A stretch of 64,000 nucleotides of DNA from Tretioscincus oriximinensis (taxonomy: Eukaryota > Chordata > Lepidosauria > Squamata > Gymnophthalmidae), in contig JAJVDF010000205.1 of the NCBI GenBank assembly GCA_022410635.1, positions 942,658-1,006,657 on the forward strand, written 5' to 3'. Both the position numbers and the translations under genes were made by a program. The notes below the pieces were generated by a model. It was not told where the DNA came from. It ran no database searches and saw only the letters and a program-made list of their open reading frames with translations. Below are positions 52,791 to 63,923 of the stretch, one piece after another (within the stretch, counting starts at the first letter, position 1; each line of letters opens with the position of its first letter).

Positions 52791-53399
52791 ACAGCAAAAA
52801 GGAATAAGGCATTGTATTGTTTTGTGATTGTTCGTCTCAATATGTTTTAATTTGAAAACAAAAAAGTGATTATTTAGAAATTCTGTTCAACCACGCTTTC
52901 CTCAAACATTAAATATCTCTTGTAGTATATAACATCATGTAGTATAAACAAAATTGATTCCTGGCGTATCAAGTACAGAGCATTCTGTAAGTGTAAAGAA
53001 GATAATACGCTTTAGCAGATAAGTGTTTTTTGTTTTAAAGTGATGTTTTGGGAGCAGAAAATCGTAAGATGGGACTGGACATCCTTCAATGTTATGCAGC
53101 TGACAAGCCCNTTAATATGGAAGATGGTTATCATGCTCAGCGTTCAGCTGTTTTTCTTAGATATAAAACAAGCCTGATGTTACGTGCATCTTTGGATTTG
53201 TCTATTTGCCTCTGTTGCTGGGATAATCCACAGTTTAAGACAACACAGTATAAAGGATTTTTATTTCTTAAGGGGAATTGAACGAAGTTTGGATATTCAC
53301 GGCTCAACTCATTTTCTCCCCACTCCCAAGCATGGTGTCTTATATTTTAAGATATATTTTGAAACACGATGCTGCATTTTCACTGCCTGTTTATCTGGG
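52791..53399. other. Unique DNA, no gene recognised
   Basis: No recognised feature. Confidence 0.5.
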
Positions 53400-53407
53400 G
53401 TTGGGGG

Positions 53408-53534
53408 TAGTGACATCACTTCTGGGGCAGGACCAGAAGTGACATCACTCTTGCCATCATCATTTGTGATGTCACTTCTGTCCCCAAGGCGCCCTTTCCA
53501 GAAGCAGGGGGCAGAAGTGACATTACAACGATGT
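53408..53534. repeat. Cluster of palindromic GTGACATCACTTCTG motifs
   Basis: AGTGACATCACTTCTGG (53409-53425) faces CCAGAAGTGACATCACT (53432-53448); GTGATGTCACTTCTG and GCAGAAGTGACATTAC follow. Four copies in about 125 bp, alternating in orientation. TGACATCA/TGATGTCA are one base from the CRE/ATF palindrome. Probably part of an old repeat. Confidence 0.6.
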
Positions 53535-54639
53535 CAGTTGCAGCCATGGCACACACACCAGCTGTGCAAGAATGCATAAGCTGACAAAACATACAGAATT
53601 CTTNTATGAATCCCAGCACTGGGATGCAACAAATTTCATTTATTTGCCATCACTTCCAGTAAATCACACATTTCCTATTCCAGGAGCGTCCCCTTACAAG
53701 GTCCACCTGGGTGTAGCCCAAGTGTCTTGAGGATTCCTATTCTTTCCTATCCAAAACATATGGGAGTCAGATTATGTGAAGGNAACATTTAATTACCTAT
53801 AGAAAGAGAAAATAAAGCAGTCCAATATATTTTTTTTATTCGCACTAGCCAATAGAAACAACTGCTGCGTTCTTGATTGTTTTAACATCTCTCGTCTAAT
53901 TTGTGCAAATGCATTCGGTCACAAGAGTACAGGGTTCTCCGGAACGATGCCTGAATATCTGAGTAATAGTTTATTCCAGGAGAAACAGCGTTTATTGCGG
54001 GTCGACTACTGAAAAGCACGTAACACTTGAGTCTGAGTCTTCCTGATTGCACTACGAATGAGGTAGAAAAATGTTGTGTGCACGCAGCTTTGGACTGCGC
54101 TGTGACGAGATCAGTGAGCGATGTTATGGAACTGGGGCATTGGTCACGGAATATACATGTTTGGTGTGCACGGACACGCGATTGCNGTATTCCGGATTAT
54201 AGCACCGTAGCGGGTTTTAAATCATTGTGTGCACCTAGCCAAAAAGCGATCTCTAATAAAGCTTTATGTGGATGCAGCGCCCAACAGCTCCCCTAGGTGG
54301 CATCAATTGCAGCCCTGTCACCTATTTTGTGATCGCCAAGAAATTGTATAAAGATGCAAACACATTTAATTGAGGTTGTCTGCAGCACTGCACCTAAATG
54401 ACTGATGGTAGCACCGTCCTAAATATGTAAAGTCAGGTGTTAGCTATGTTGACTTCAGTGTGGGATGTTTGCAGCCTTAATGCTGCAAGCAGTCATTGGC
54501 ACTTGGGTCTGACACTCCTGATATTGTGCATATTAGAAAGAAACAAATAGTTGTACTATCAGGGAAAGTAACGAGGGAAATTTATTAATGTGACTTGGAC
54601 AGGAATAAAGGTCTATCCTAATTCTTCTGCCCATCAGTT
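53535..54639. other. Unique DNA, no gene recognised
   Basis: An 89-codon frame at 54027-54296 is unrecognised. Nothing else seen. Confidence 0.45.
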
Positions 54640-55045
54640 GCAAAGAGTGCACCATGGTCCTAACGTTGTGTGATANAGAAAATAATTTATGTTTGCTAAA
54701 TGTTTATCCCACGCATGATTTTATTATACACTTCATGAGATCACCTNTTAAAAAACGTCATTCAAGGTTGAAGAGTCTTAGGTGCTGCACCCTGATTTCA
54801 TAAGGGAGGTGCCCCAGCCCCTCGATCATTCTTGTTGCCCTTTTGTTTGCACCTTCTCTGATTCCATAATATCTTTTCTAAGGTGTGGTTGTCAGAATTG
54901 TAGACAGTATTCCAGATGTGGCATCACCAGAGATTTACAAAGAGGCAAAAGGATGCATGATAACCTATGTTCAATTCCCTTCCTAATTACTCTGAGCATT
55001 GAATTCTCTGTTTTCACTGCTGTGTTTCTACTTGTCAAGGACAGT
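54640..55045 (-). mobile_element. CR1 LINE ORF2 fragment, old
   Basis: Complement of CR1 ORF2 coding sequence, with many stops and indels: CTTCATGAGATCACC, TTTCATAAGGGAGGTGCC, TGTTGCCCTTTTGTTTGCAC and CAGTATTCCAGATGTGGCAT align with the minus copy at 22.5-22.75 kb. No 3' end. Confidence 0.72.
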
Positions 55046-55498
55046 GGGAATCTGAGGCAAGGTCTTCTTCACTGTACAATTATGTCAATTGGATGGAATG
55101 TTGGACTAGGATCAACGTAATCCTGCATCCTGGGCCATTTGTCTGTCAGAAAGTCAATAGTGTTACCAGAAACCCTTCTAAGAGAAAAAGGATTTTGAAG
55201 GCACTTTCACTTGTCCTTGCATTATCTTGAGGAACTTTAATGTTGCTCAGTTGTCTGGTCCTATCTCCATAGAACAGAATCATAGGTTGCATCCACACAC
55301 CGTAGAGATGTCTGCATAGGAGCACCTTCCCGGCGGCTCCTGCAGACATAATGGCGACTTGTGAGTGACGTGGTTGCTACAAACCTGTCGTGTTGGAGGT
55401 TAAATGACAGCTGATATTTTCATCTCTCAGGGCACTGATCACCGAAAACACGCTTTTCTTTTGAATGGGGCCTGCTCAGCTGGGCTCTCTGTCAATCA
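55046..55498. other. Unique DNA, no gene recognised
   Basis: No recognised feature. Confidence 0.5.
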
Positions 55499-55506
55499 GT
55501 GGTGAG

Positions 55507-55721
55507 TAGGCTGACCAGATGACCCCTTTTCGGGTGGGTGGGTTGAAAACCTGTTTTTGGGATGCCTCCCAGTTTTTTCTGAGGAAAATCTTTTCAAAAA
55601 AAATTGTTTTTTTGAAAAATATTTTGTTTTTTAATTTTTTTTTTTTNCTCAGAAAAAACCGGGAGGCACCCCAAAAGCGGGTTTTCACCCCCCCCCCCAA
55701 AAGGGTCACCTGGTCAGCCTA
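55507..55721. mobile_element. Palindromic hAT-type MITE, copy 2
   Basis: TAGGCTGACCAGATGACCCC at the left end mirrors GGGTCACCTGGTCAGCCTA at the right end, as do GAAAACCTGTTTTTGGGATG and CACCCCAAAAGCGGGTTTTC. Flanks GTGGTGAG (55499-55506) and GTGATGGG (55722-55729) are a diverged 8-bp duplication (6 of 8). Same family as 11.86 kb. The loop is T-rich. No transposase. Confidence 0.75.
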
Positions 55722-55895
55722 GTGATGGGCCCTACAAAGCAGGCCGACAAAGGGGAAGGCTGCTCTCAGGCACTCAGGGGTCGGCGCTTTCTTCCTCATA
55801 TCCATCTACGGCTGCCACTGTGCAAGCCGTACAGATGGCTGGCTGACAGCACGAGCAGGTAAGCCTGCTTTTTAGCTTCTCTTGTGGATGCAGCC

Positions 55896-55948
55896 ATAGA
55901 GTTAGAAGGGATCTCCAGGGTCACTGAGTTCAACCTCCTGCTCAGGTA
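55896..55948 (-). mobile_element. CR1 LINE 3' tail fragment
   Basis: CATAGAGTTAGAAGGGATCT, CCAGGGTCACTGAGTTCAAC and CTCCTGCTC are the complement of the CR1 terminal region with the ATTCTATG-type tail. Confidence 0.7.
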
Positions 55949-55973
55949 GTTAACTGTCCAGCTTCGCAAATGA

Positions 55974-55993
55974 ATATATATATATATATATAT
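55974..55993. repeat. (TA)n microsatellite
   Basis: About ten TA units. Confidence 0.9.
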
Positions 55994-56039
55994 GGCTGAC
56001 TTTCCTGCTGTAATGAAACCACCTTAATTAGGATGCATA

Positions 56040-56150
56040 TCCTTTATTTATTTACATTTTTATACTGCTCTATAATTGGAGATCTCAGGGCGGTTAACAA
56101 TAAAAACTCAATTAACATGTTAAAAACAGCCACATCCCAAAAAAATAATA
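56040..56150 (-). mobile_element. LINE 3' tail relic
   Basis: TTTATTTATTTACATTTTTA, TACTGCTCTATAATTGG, GATCTCAGGGCGGTTAACAA and the A-rich continuation resemble an inverted L2/CR1-clade tail. Unassigned. Confidence 0.4.
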
Positions 56151-56462
56151 AATAGGGGAGGGACAGCAAAAATCGAGAGCCAGCGATATGGTGGTGAAGT
56201 AGAAGTNGGTGGTGTGTTTTAGTTTTGAGGGAGAAACTGAATCATCTCCTTCATTCCCCTTGGCTGCTGGGAGAGTGGCTGGCACTGGTAGCGCCATTTT
56301 GGGGGAAAGGAAGGTGGAGTTTCNCCAACATGACGATTCCCATGGGGAAACGAAGCCATTACTGAAGGTAGAAATCGGCAAAATAACTTTATGCNCTCTG
56401 TCACTGAACCCCTTGTATAACTAGCTACCAAGAATATAAGAATATACATAAGAAAAATAAAC

Positions 56463-56712
56463 ACCAGTTTGGTGTAGTGGTTTAGAGTGCTGGACTGTTA
56501 TCTGGTAGTCTCCTGGTTCGATTCCCCTGCATGAAGCCAGATGGGTGTCCTTGGCCCAGTCACAGTTCTTTAGATTTCTGTCAGCCCCACCTACTTCACA
56601 GGGTGTCTGTTGTGGAGAAAGCAACAAAAGCTATATGTGCCGCCCTTCGGTTGGCCACCTTGAGACCTTTGGGTATAGGGCGGGATATAAGTACAAATAA
56701 AAAAAAGAGAAA
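56463..56712 (+). mobile_element. Sauria-head SINE with L2-type tail
   Basis: CCAGTTTGGTGTAGTGGTTT, then AGAGTGCTGGACTG, B box CTGGTTCGATTCCCC, body, and tail CCACCTTGAGACCTTTGGGT, ATAGGGCGGGATATAAG. Well preserved. Confidence 0.87.
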
Positions 56713-56810
56713 GAAAGAAGAAACTAACATTAAAAAAAGTAAAAGGGGTTTGGCCACTCGCTATTGCTACAGCTGCTTCTTCAAAAACTGAGTTGCAGAA
56801 AAGATTATTG

Positions 56811-57102
56811 TCAATTTCAGAGAAATAGCCGTGTTAGTCTAGCAGAAAGTCCAGCAAAGGAGCTAGCAGCACTTTGAGACTAACTTGAGAAAAGTGGTTG
56901 GCATAAGCTTTCGTAGACACGTCTACTTCTTCAGATGCTGAGGGACTAATGTCAGGGTCAGGTATTTATAGGGAAATGTTTCCCTATAAATACTTGACCC
57001 TGACATTAGTCCCTCAGCATCTGAAGAAGTAGACCTGTCTATGAAAGCTTATGCCAACCACTTTTCTCAAGTTAGTCTCAAAGTGCTGCTAGCTCCTTTG
57101 CC
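56811..57102 (-). mobile_element. Penelope-like element end, foldback, copy 2
   Basis: Flanked by a perfect 12-bp duplication AAAAGATTATTG (56799-56810, 57103-57114). It starts TCAATTTCAGAGAAATAGCC and then GTGTTAGTCTAGCAG like copy 1. From 56855 to 57101 it is one long hairpin with arms of about 123 bp, almost perfectly paired, closing on GGGAAATG|TTTCCC near 56978. Each arm carries a hammerhead-like core: on the minus strand CTGAAGA (56934-56928), stem GTAGACGTGTCTAC, GAAA (56912-56909); on the plus strand CTGAAGA (57021-57027) and GAAA (57043-57046). No coding sequence. Confidence 0.8.
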
Positions 57103-57117
57103 AAAAGATTATTGGTA

Positions 57118-57200
57118 ACATCTACTTCACAGGGTATCTGTTGTGGAGAAAGCAGCAAAAGCTATGTTTGCTTCCCTTTGCTGAAAAGGGCATTATAAAC
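57118..57200 (+). mobile_element. Sauria-head SINE, middle fragment
   Basis: CATCTACTTCACAGGGTATC, TGTTGTGGAGAAAGCAGCAA and AAGCTATGTTTGC match the SINE body (compare 56588-56635). Head and tail are missing. Confidence 0.6.
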
Positions 57201-57837
57201 TATTATTATGAATCTGATAATTTGATGTATGTTCTGGGACTGTATTAAGAGCACTGTGATCATGTCTGGCAAATAGGTACAACGTTCTACTGATGTGTTT
57301 GTTTCATNTATAAGGCCAACATATGTGGATAGAAAGAACATAATTCTGTTTGTTCTGTTGCCGTGAGTGAGCCTCGTCTTCTCCCCTTCTCTTTCTCACT
57401 AAACTTCCCACTGACCCCAAGCCTAAAAACCTGATGTCACCTATACACACAGAAGCACATGTTTGCATGCCATGTATACATGCTGCTCTAGTCAGTGTGA
57501 GAATTAAATGCCTTTGACAAGCGAGTAGGAGTAAGATGCGTCCCGTTGGGGAACATACATTTCCTTGGATTTCAGTCACTCTGGCAATGCTTGGCTCCTG
57601 CATTGTTAAGGAAAAGCACAAAAGGCTACCTTCTTCCTAACCTCTCTTTCAACACAGCTGGAGAGCAAAACTGTTGATTTGTAATCACAGCTGTAAGCAA
57701 TTAGCTAAAGCAGAGCCCTTTCCTGCTCTCCAAACAAGTCAGGCAGCTGACTCCAAGGGAAAGATGAAAGCTGCATTACCAAGTTTCTTCTTCCCCACGA
57801 AAGCTGGATGAATGCAGAAGAAAATTCTCCAGACTGA
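57201..57837. other. Unique DNA, no gene recognised
   Basis: A 105-codon minus frame (57304-57621) is unrecognised. Nothing else. Confidence 0.45.
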
Positions 57838-57923
57838 GTAATAGTAATAGTAATAGTTATAATGATAATGATAATGATAATAATATTATTATTATTATTA
57901 TTATTGTTGTTGTTGTTGTTGTT

Positions 57924-58016
<93 letters not shown>
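57838..58016. repeat. Compound trinucleotide microsatellite
   Basis: (TAG/TAA)n and (GAT/AAT)n mixed units give way to (ATT)n at 57885-57905, (GTT)n at 57905-57925 and then about 30 uninterrupted AAT units to 58016. ATT and AAT are complementary, so the tract can fold on itself around the GTT block. The poly-Ile, poly-Leu and poly-Asn frames are translations of it. Confidence 0.95.
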
Positions 58017-58068
58017 GCTATGGATTTTCCTACCACAATATATGGAAATGACCACAATATATGGAAAT

Positions 58069-58395
58069 GCAGGCACGGATAGCTCAGTTGCTAAGGAATC
58101 CNTCTCTCANCTGGGAGATGGGGTTTCGAAGCCCTGTGTGGGACNTGGGGAGGGGTGAGCACCTTCCNCTAGCCTGTAGCTCTAGCCAACCCAGCTATTC
58201 GAAAGCATGAATTGCAAGAAATTGCAACTGACTGCAAGTAGATACATGGGAACCACCAGAGCCTGGTGGGGAAGATAGAATGTCAGCCTTTGGGTAAAAT
58301 AGCCATGTAAGCCGCTTTGAGTCCCTTTGAAAGGTGAGAAAAGCAGGGTATAAGAACCCAGTTCTTCTTCTTTCTTCTTCTTTCTTCTTCTTCTA
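58069..58395 (+). mobile_element. tRNA-derived SINE (TTC-tail family), full length
   Basis: Head ATGCAGGCACGGATAGCTCA, B box GGGTTTCGAAGCCC, full body, TGTAAGCCGCTTTGAGTCCC and a (TTCTTCTT)n tail at 58361-58394. Near-consensus. Confidence 0.9.
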
Positions 58396-58598
58396 CAGTC
58401 TGAAAAAGAAAATAGAAAATAATTCAACTAATGAGCAAGGCTTTATTTCTTTAGCTTTACACAAAAAGTTAAACCGTATGAGGAAAGCACAATTTAAAAC
58501 ATTAAAATATGTGGAGGAAAGCACAATTTAAAATAAATATTTAAAATGATTACGGTAAGACAAGTAAGCCCCTGAAATAGCCAGCTTAATCGTTCTTG

Positions 58599-58895
58599 CA
58601 GGCACGGATAGCTCAGTCGCTAAGGAATCCATCTCTCATCTGGGAGATGGGGTTTCGAAGCCCTGTGTCGGACTTAGGGAGGGGTGAGCACCTTCCACTA
58701 GCCTGTAGCTCTAGCCAACCCAGCTATTTGAAAGCATGAAATGCAAGAAGTTGCAACTCACTGACATGGGAACCACCACAGCCTGGTGGGGAAGAGAGAA
58801 TGTCAGCCTTCGGACAAAAATACCCTTGTAAGCCGCTTTGAGGCCCTTTGAAAGGTGAGAAAAGCAGGGTATAAGAACTCAGTTCTTCTTCTTTA
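58599..58895 (+). mobile_element. tRNA-derived SINE (TTC-tail family), full length
   Basis: Head CAGGCACGGATAGCTCAGTC, B box GGGTTTCGAAGCCC, body lacking about 10 bp of GACTGCAAGTAGATA, and a tail with a short TTC run at 58881-58892. Same orientation as the copy about 500 bp upstream. Confidence 0.9.
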
Positions 58896-61310
58896 TATAT
58901 TCTCTGGCTCTTTCTGAATTATTGCCTGGAACAGTTGTATCCAGACCCCCCCCAAAAAGAAGTAAACTAAATGCAGTTTAGAAATTGTAGCATCCACACA
59001 TTATCGCCTTTAAATGGTAAATGCCAGAAACAGAGTTTCAATGGCTTTTAATGAGAATTAGTATCCTACATACTTCTGAGTTGCTTTTGAACTCTCTTTT
59101 TTAATGTTTGTGGTTGCAGCCAGGATTCTGTCCTCTGCATACTATTGGAGACTGTAGCAGGTGTAGTTCTGAACTTGCCATAGTCTGGACTAATATGTGA
59201 ACAGCAGACCTCTATTCCAGGATATACTCCAGAATAATAGTGCAAAAAGGCCCTTTGAAGCAGCTTTATAAACCCAATCACTTCCAAATTTGCTTTCAGG
59301 CCAAGCTAAAAGCTCCTGGTATTTCCACACCTTCATTTATGACTGCTTTTCTCTCATGTTTTTAGATAGCACTGAGGTCAATGCCCCCATAATGAAAAAG
59401 GACACATTCAAGGCAACATTTCATTGTTAATTCCCATTTGAAACATGATACTTCAGAATATCATTCTTTGCCAGCAATCGTCTGACTAAAGGAGACTCGG
59501 TCTCCTGATAACAGAAGCATTTTTATTTCCTTTTTACATTTTCCCCTTTATGCTTCTCTTTTAAAAATCCTGCCTTGAGAACATTTTATGTGGTTTCTTT
59601 CTGAAACTGTGTCAATGGAAAAATATCCATGGTAGCGGTAACCATAGAGAATATTCACAATGTGTCTTTTCTTGTACCCTTTCTTATTCCTGCCTTCTGA
59701 GTTTTAGCTGTTTGCTTTGTCGACAAGACTGGGAGAGTTTGCTAATATTTTGTCAGCATTTACAACAATGGGAGCAGAGCACAATGGTTGCGGTGTTCCT
59801 TGAGTGATGGCAACATCTGAACTTTGGTATTCATCCAGGGGTACAGGAATACCTCCAGACTCCCAGGTGGGAGTCGGGAAACACCCAGCCTACAAAGAGG
59901 GCATATTTCACATGGGCTCACTTTTAAGTTGATCATCCAGAACTTGGAAATATAGTTGTCTTCGTGGTAGGATGTTACATGTGGGTAGGCACCTACCTGG
60001 GACTTGAAAGGTAGTACTATATTATGTAACCTTGGCTGCAACCTGATTGGATCAAAAATCTGCAGTGATTGCAGTATAGTATTTGATTTGCCAGATGTGA
60101 TCATAATGTTCCTAATACAGTCCTGGAATATAGACTTGGTATTCCAGATTTAAGGTATTATTCTAAAATGCAAATTATAGACCTTACCAAAGCAAGGTCT
60201 TGCCAAGATCTTAGAAAGACGCCCCTCCTCCCTTGGAGTCAGCAGGTTTCAGTGAAAATTCCCTGCTGCAGCCTGTTTTCACTTCTGCCTGTTTCTTGGT
60301 TGAAACTTCCACTGCTGTTATGCTCATTCATGTGGGCACTGGGAAAAGCTGGCCTCACCCACTGTCATGTAGAGACGGAATCTGTAATCCTTGCAAGATT
60401 AGAACCAAAGAACCAAATGGTGAGAATAGCTGGCAGTTCATAATCATTCCTCCACTTCAGGGATTGTCCAGCCAGACCTCAGCTTTGGGGGTACCCAGCC
60501 TCCTGGTAGTGGGTCATTCTGAGAACCCCAAGAACAGTAGAGGAGCAAGCTATGGGCAGGTTTACAATGGGAGATGCAGCATTAGAGTAGCTGTTATGGG
60601 GCAAGCTGGGCTGGATGCTTAGGAGCAGGCCAAAGGTGTCTTAGCTGCAGAGGATTTCTGCAGTTGCAACAGGATTGCTCAGCTGCAGAGGATGATTGCT
60701 TTGGTGGGCAGAGATTTGTTGTTTAAGAACACCAGATGAGCTACCTTGTGGTAGCAATGTTGTATTTCAGTTCAGAAGCTCCCAGAGATGCTTAAGTAGG
60801 TGCAGTTTCCTCCCTGTGGACTTCTACCAATCAGGAAGGAGTCTTAGTGGAGTGATCAGAAATTCACTTTTATATTTAGTTAGATTAGATCATACACAAT
60901 TCTGCTTAGTGTTTTTATTTTTAACTGATTATTCCATGGAATATGTATGTAAATGCACATTTTAATAACATAACAGTTGAGCATTGTGTTGCGAGTTTCA
61001 GGAAATAGTGAAATCTGACAGATGAATTCTGATCTGCTCATGAGGTCAAGAACTGTTGCTGTGGTCATTCCATACAGCGATTCACAACATTATAATTCAT
61101 CAGGCTTCCTTAATTAATTTTGAAATAAATACTGGCTGGTGTAAGGTGATGGCTAATGATTGCGCAACCTTGTTGCCCTCTGCGTGGCCTTCTTGAAAAT
61201 GAATATTTCCATGTTTGCAGAGATAATATTCTTCTGGTAGAACTATGATTTCTTGGTTTGAATTGAAGGGATATTGATGAACTCTTTCATTGCTGGCTCT
61301 TACTCCAAAT
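58896..61310. other. Unique DNA, no gene recognised
   Basis: Frames of up to 129 codons (60233-60622) without domains. Scattered ATTCCAG/CTGGAATA motifs at 59215-59235 and 60120-60150 may be decayed pieces of the foldback family. Confidence 0.45.
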
Positions 61311-61384
61311 TAAATCCTGGAATAGGGACCTGCCATTCACATGTTAATACTATAGCTGTGGTGGCATATAGATGGCAGGCATCT
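61311..61384. repeat. Dispersed foldback family, copy 4
   Basis: TGGAATAGGGACCTGCCATT, then CACATGTTAATACTATAGC, faces GCTGTGGTGGCATATAGATG, then GCAGG, in inverted orientation. The order AATAGGGA-CTGCCAT-CACATG is the family pattern. Diverged. Confidence 0.5.
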
Positions 61385-61913
61385 GTTGCGATTTTTCACA
61401 TTTGACTAGAAGGATGCCTTCTTTTTCTAGACTGACTTTGAATTCAGGAGATGATGCTGCAGAGAGAGACAATCATGGGTGCATCCACACAAGTGTTAGG
61501 GCATGCCAAGTGCCTCCCCCCCCCCCCCCCCCCCCCAGAAGCATAATGTTCACATTCTGGTGGCTTCCCTGGGTGTCTAGTGAGCCTCCAAAAGTGTGAA
61601 AAAGTTACTGAAGACACTGAGGCTGTCAGGAGCTGTACCTAGAACTAAAAGACCAAGGTCCTTTTGTGCATATTCCATGTTGATTCCTAGAATGCCATGT
61701 TCACACTGAGATGCCACTGCAGCACTACAGAAGCTATCTGTTCCGTGTGGTTCGCTTTCCCCCTGCCAATTACCCTTCCCTCTCCACCACCACCCCGAAA
61801 CTATGACCACATTCCCAAGTTTCTGCAGTGGCATTAGGGATGGACTCAAAACTGGATTAATGATCGTACTCAAAGAGTGGTAATAAATGGTTACACATCC
61901 GACTGGAAGAATA
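61385..61913. other. Unique DNA with poly-C tract
   Basis: A run of 21 C at 61516-61536. No gene recognised. Confidence 0.5.
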
Positions 61914-62135
61914 AGAACATTAGAAGAGCCCTGCTTCATTGGGCTGGAGCCCATCTAGTCCAGCATTCTGTCTCACACAGTGGCCCACCAATTGCACCTG
62001 GGCAGTCCAGAGCAGAAGAAGGCAAAATCTTCAACTGTTCTCGGCACCCTGCAAATGGCATTTCAGGAATACTGCCTGTGGCTCCATCTCAGAAGCAGTA
62101 TCTTCCATTCTAGTAGCTATTTATACCCTTGGAAT
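61914..62135 (-). mobile_element. CR1 LINE 3' fragment
   Basis: AAGAACATTAGAAGAGCCCT, GCCCATCTAGTCCAGCATTC and CCACCAATTGCACCTGGGCA are the complement of the CR1 3' untranslated region with the TTCTTATG-type end. Confidence 0.82.
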
Positions 62136-62179
62136 GTTTCAAGTGGGGTCTGTATTGGTAGATCACTAAACATAAATCA

Positions 62180-62795
62180 ACAGTGATAAGCAGCTGCAAA
62201 AATGGCAAATGCAATCCTGGGCTGTATTAAAAGGAGCAAAGAATCTCGACCATGTGAATTAATTATTAATCATTACAGTACTTTGGTCAGACAACACTTA
62301 GAATACTGTGTTTAATTTGAAAAGACCCAATTTAAAAAGGACATTGATAAACTAGAGCAAGTTGAAAAGAGAGTTACAAGGATGGTGTGTGGTCTGGAAA
62401 CCATCTCCTATGAAGAACAGTTAAAGGATCTAGGGACATTTTGTCTGCAAAAGAGAAGACTGAGCGGAAACTTGATAGCTGTCTACAAATATTTGAAGGG
62501 CTGTCACAGAGCAGAGGGATCAGCATTGTTCTCATTAACACATGGAAGGACTAGAAACAATGGGATGAAACTGCAAGGGAGGAAATTTAGATTAGATATT
62601 AGAAAAAACTTTCCAACAGTAAAGGTGATAAACCAGTGGAATAGGTTGCTACAGGAGGTTATGAGTTCTCCTTCCCTGGAAGTCTTCAAGAGGCTGGACA
62701 GACATCTGTCTGGGATAGTTTAGTGAGTCCTGTATTGAGCAGGAGGTTGAACCCGATGACCTTGGAAGTCCTTTCCAACTCTGGTTCTATGATAT
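62180..62795 (+). mobile_element. CR1 LINE, second family, ORF2 end and 3' tail
   Basis: The frame 62382-62723 encodes ISYEEQLKDLGTFCLQKRRL, IAVYKYLKGCHRAEGSALFS and VFKRLDRHLSGIV. Upstream ORF2 sequence is recognisable from 62190 (AGCTGCAAAAATGGCAAATG). The 3' end TTGAGCAGGAGGTTGAACCC to GGTTCTATGATATTC ends near 62795. It is the sister of the copy at 38.8 kb, more diverged. Confidence 0.88.
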
Positions 62796-63923
62796 TCTGG
62801 AACGTGGAACATGCCCAGCTGGAATGTTCCACACTGAAATTGAGCTCAGGTTCCTCCCCTTTTTGCCATTCTGAGGGAGGGTTAAAAACTGGTATGTGTC
62901 TATGGCTTGGGTCAGTATTTCAATATTAAGTATTTCTGTTGATTTTAATGCACTTTCCTAAACATCAAAAATTCACTGTTATTTCACTTTAAATGACAAT
63001 TTGTGCAGCAAAACACTCTTGTTAAATGGATCCTTACTATACAATAAAATACTCTAGAATTAAATGCGAAATAGTTGAAAATGATAAAGCTTTTTTAAGG
63101 TCTGCTTCAATTTTTCTGTAGAATAAAAAATAACTTCTAAATAAGCCTGCAGGGGAATTTATTTTTCTTACTAAAGAAAGGTGTGAAACATGAATATTTA
63201 ACAGACCGTCTTCAAGTAGTTATTATTTTTCTTTATCTGAATCCTGCAACTGTTGTTTTAGTAAATCTCCCCTGACACAAATAATTGCTATAAATATTAA
63301 TATTTTGCAAAAAAAAGAAAAGAAAAAGGAAAGTTGCATTTAAGCATACAGCAGATGGCAGCCTATGATATTTTATTTCCTCTTTAAATATACTAATTTC
63401 CATTTTTCTTGTTATTAAATCGTATGGATTTGGCTCTTGTAATTCCTTTATTTTTCCTCTTCCTTATAGAAATCATTCCAGTGGCTAATTTTTAGTGGAA
63501 TCATAAGATTGCTTATATCATTTTGAACTGTGTATATGGGGGGAAAGAGGGCACAAAAGCTGTGCGGCTCTGCACTGGGTGCACCTGTTTCCCCTTCCTC
63601 CAAATAGGAAATGGTTTCACCATGTGGCATTTGAGCGGAGTTCACTCAGAAAACCATTGCAAGTCCAGGTTAACACAATTTGCATTACTCCCACACTGGG
63701 GACTGTTTGCTGTGTGCTCTGATTGCTGGCCAATCCTTGGAGGGGGCGGACAAAGCCAGAAGTGCCCCTATGGGTGAGAATCCACGGCACAAGCAAACTC
63801 CTAGCAGATCTTCTGTTGTTGTTCCTGCTTTGGTCAGCAGTTTTAAATTACTTTGCCGCTGTTCCAGCACGGGAAATTTAAACTGTTGTCAAAAGGCAGC
63901 AGAAGAAACAATAGGCGATCCAT
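62796..63923. other. Unique AT-rich DNA, no gene recognised
   Basis: No recognised feature; frames under 90 codons. Confidence 0.5.

Noticed and set aside
57705..58076. Poly-Ile/Asn/Leu frames
   Set aside because: Translations of the AAT/ATT microsatellite.
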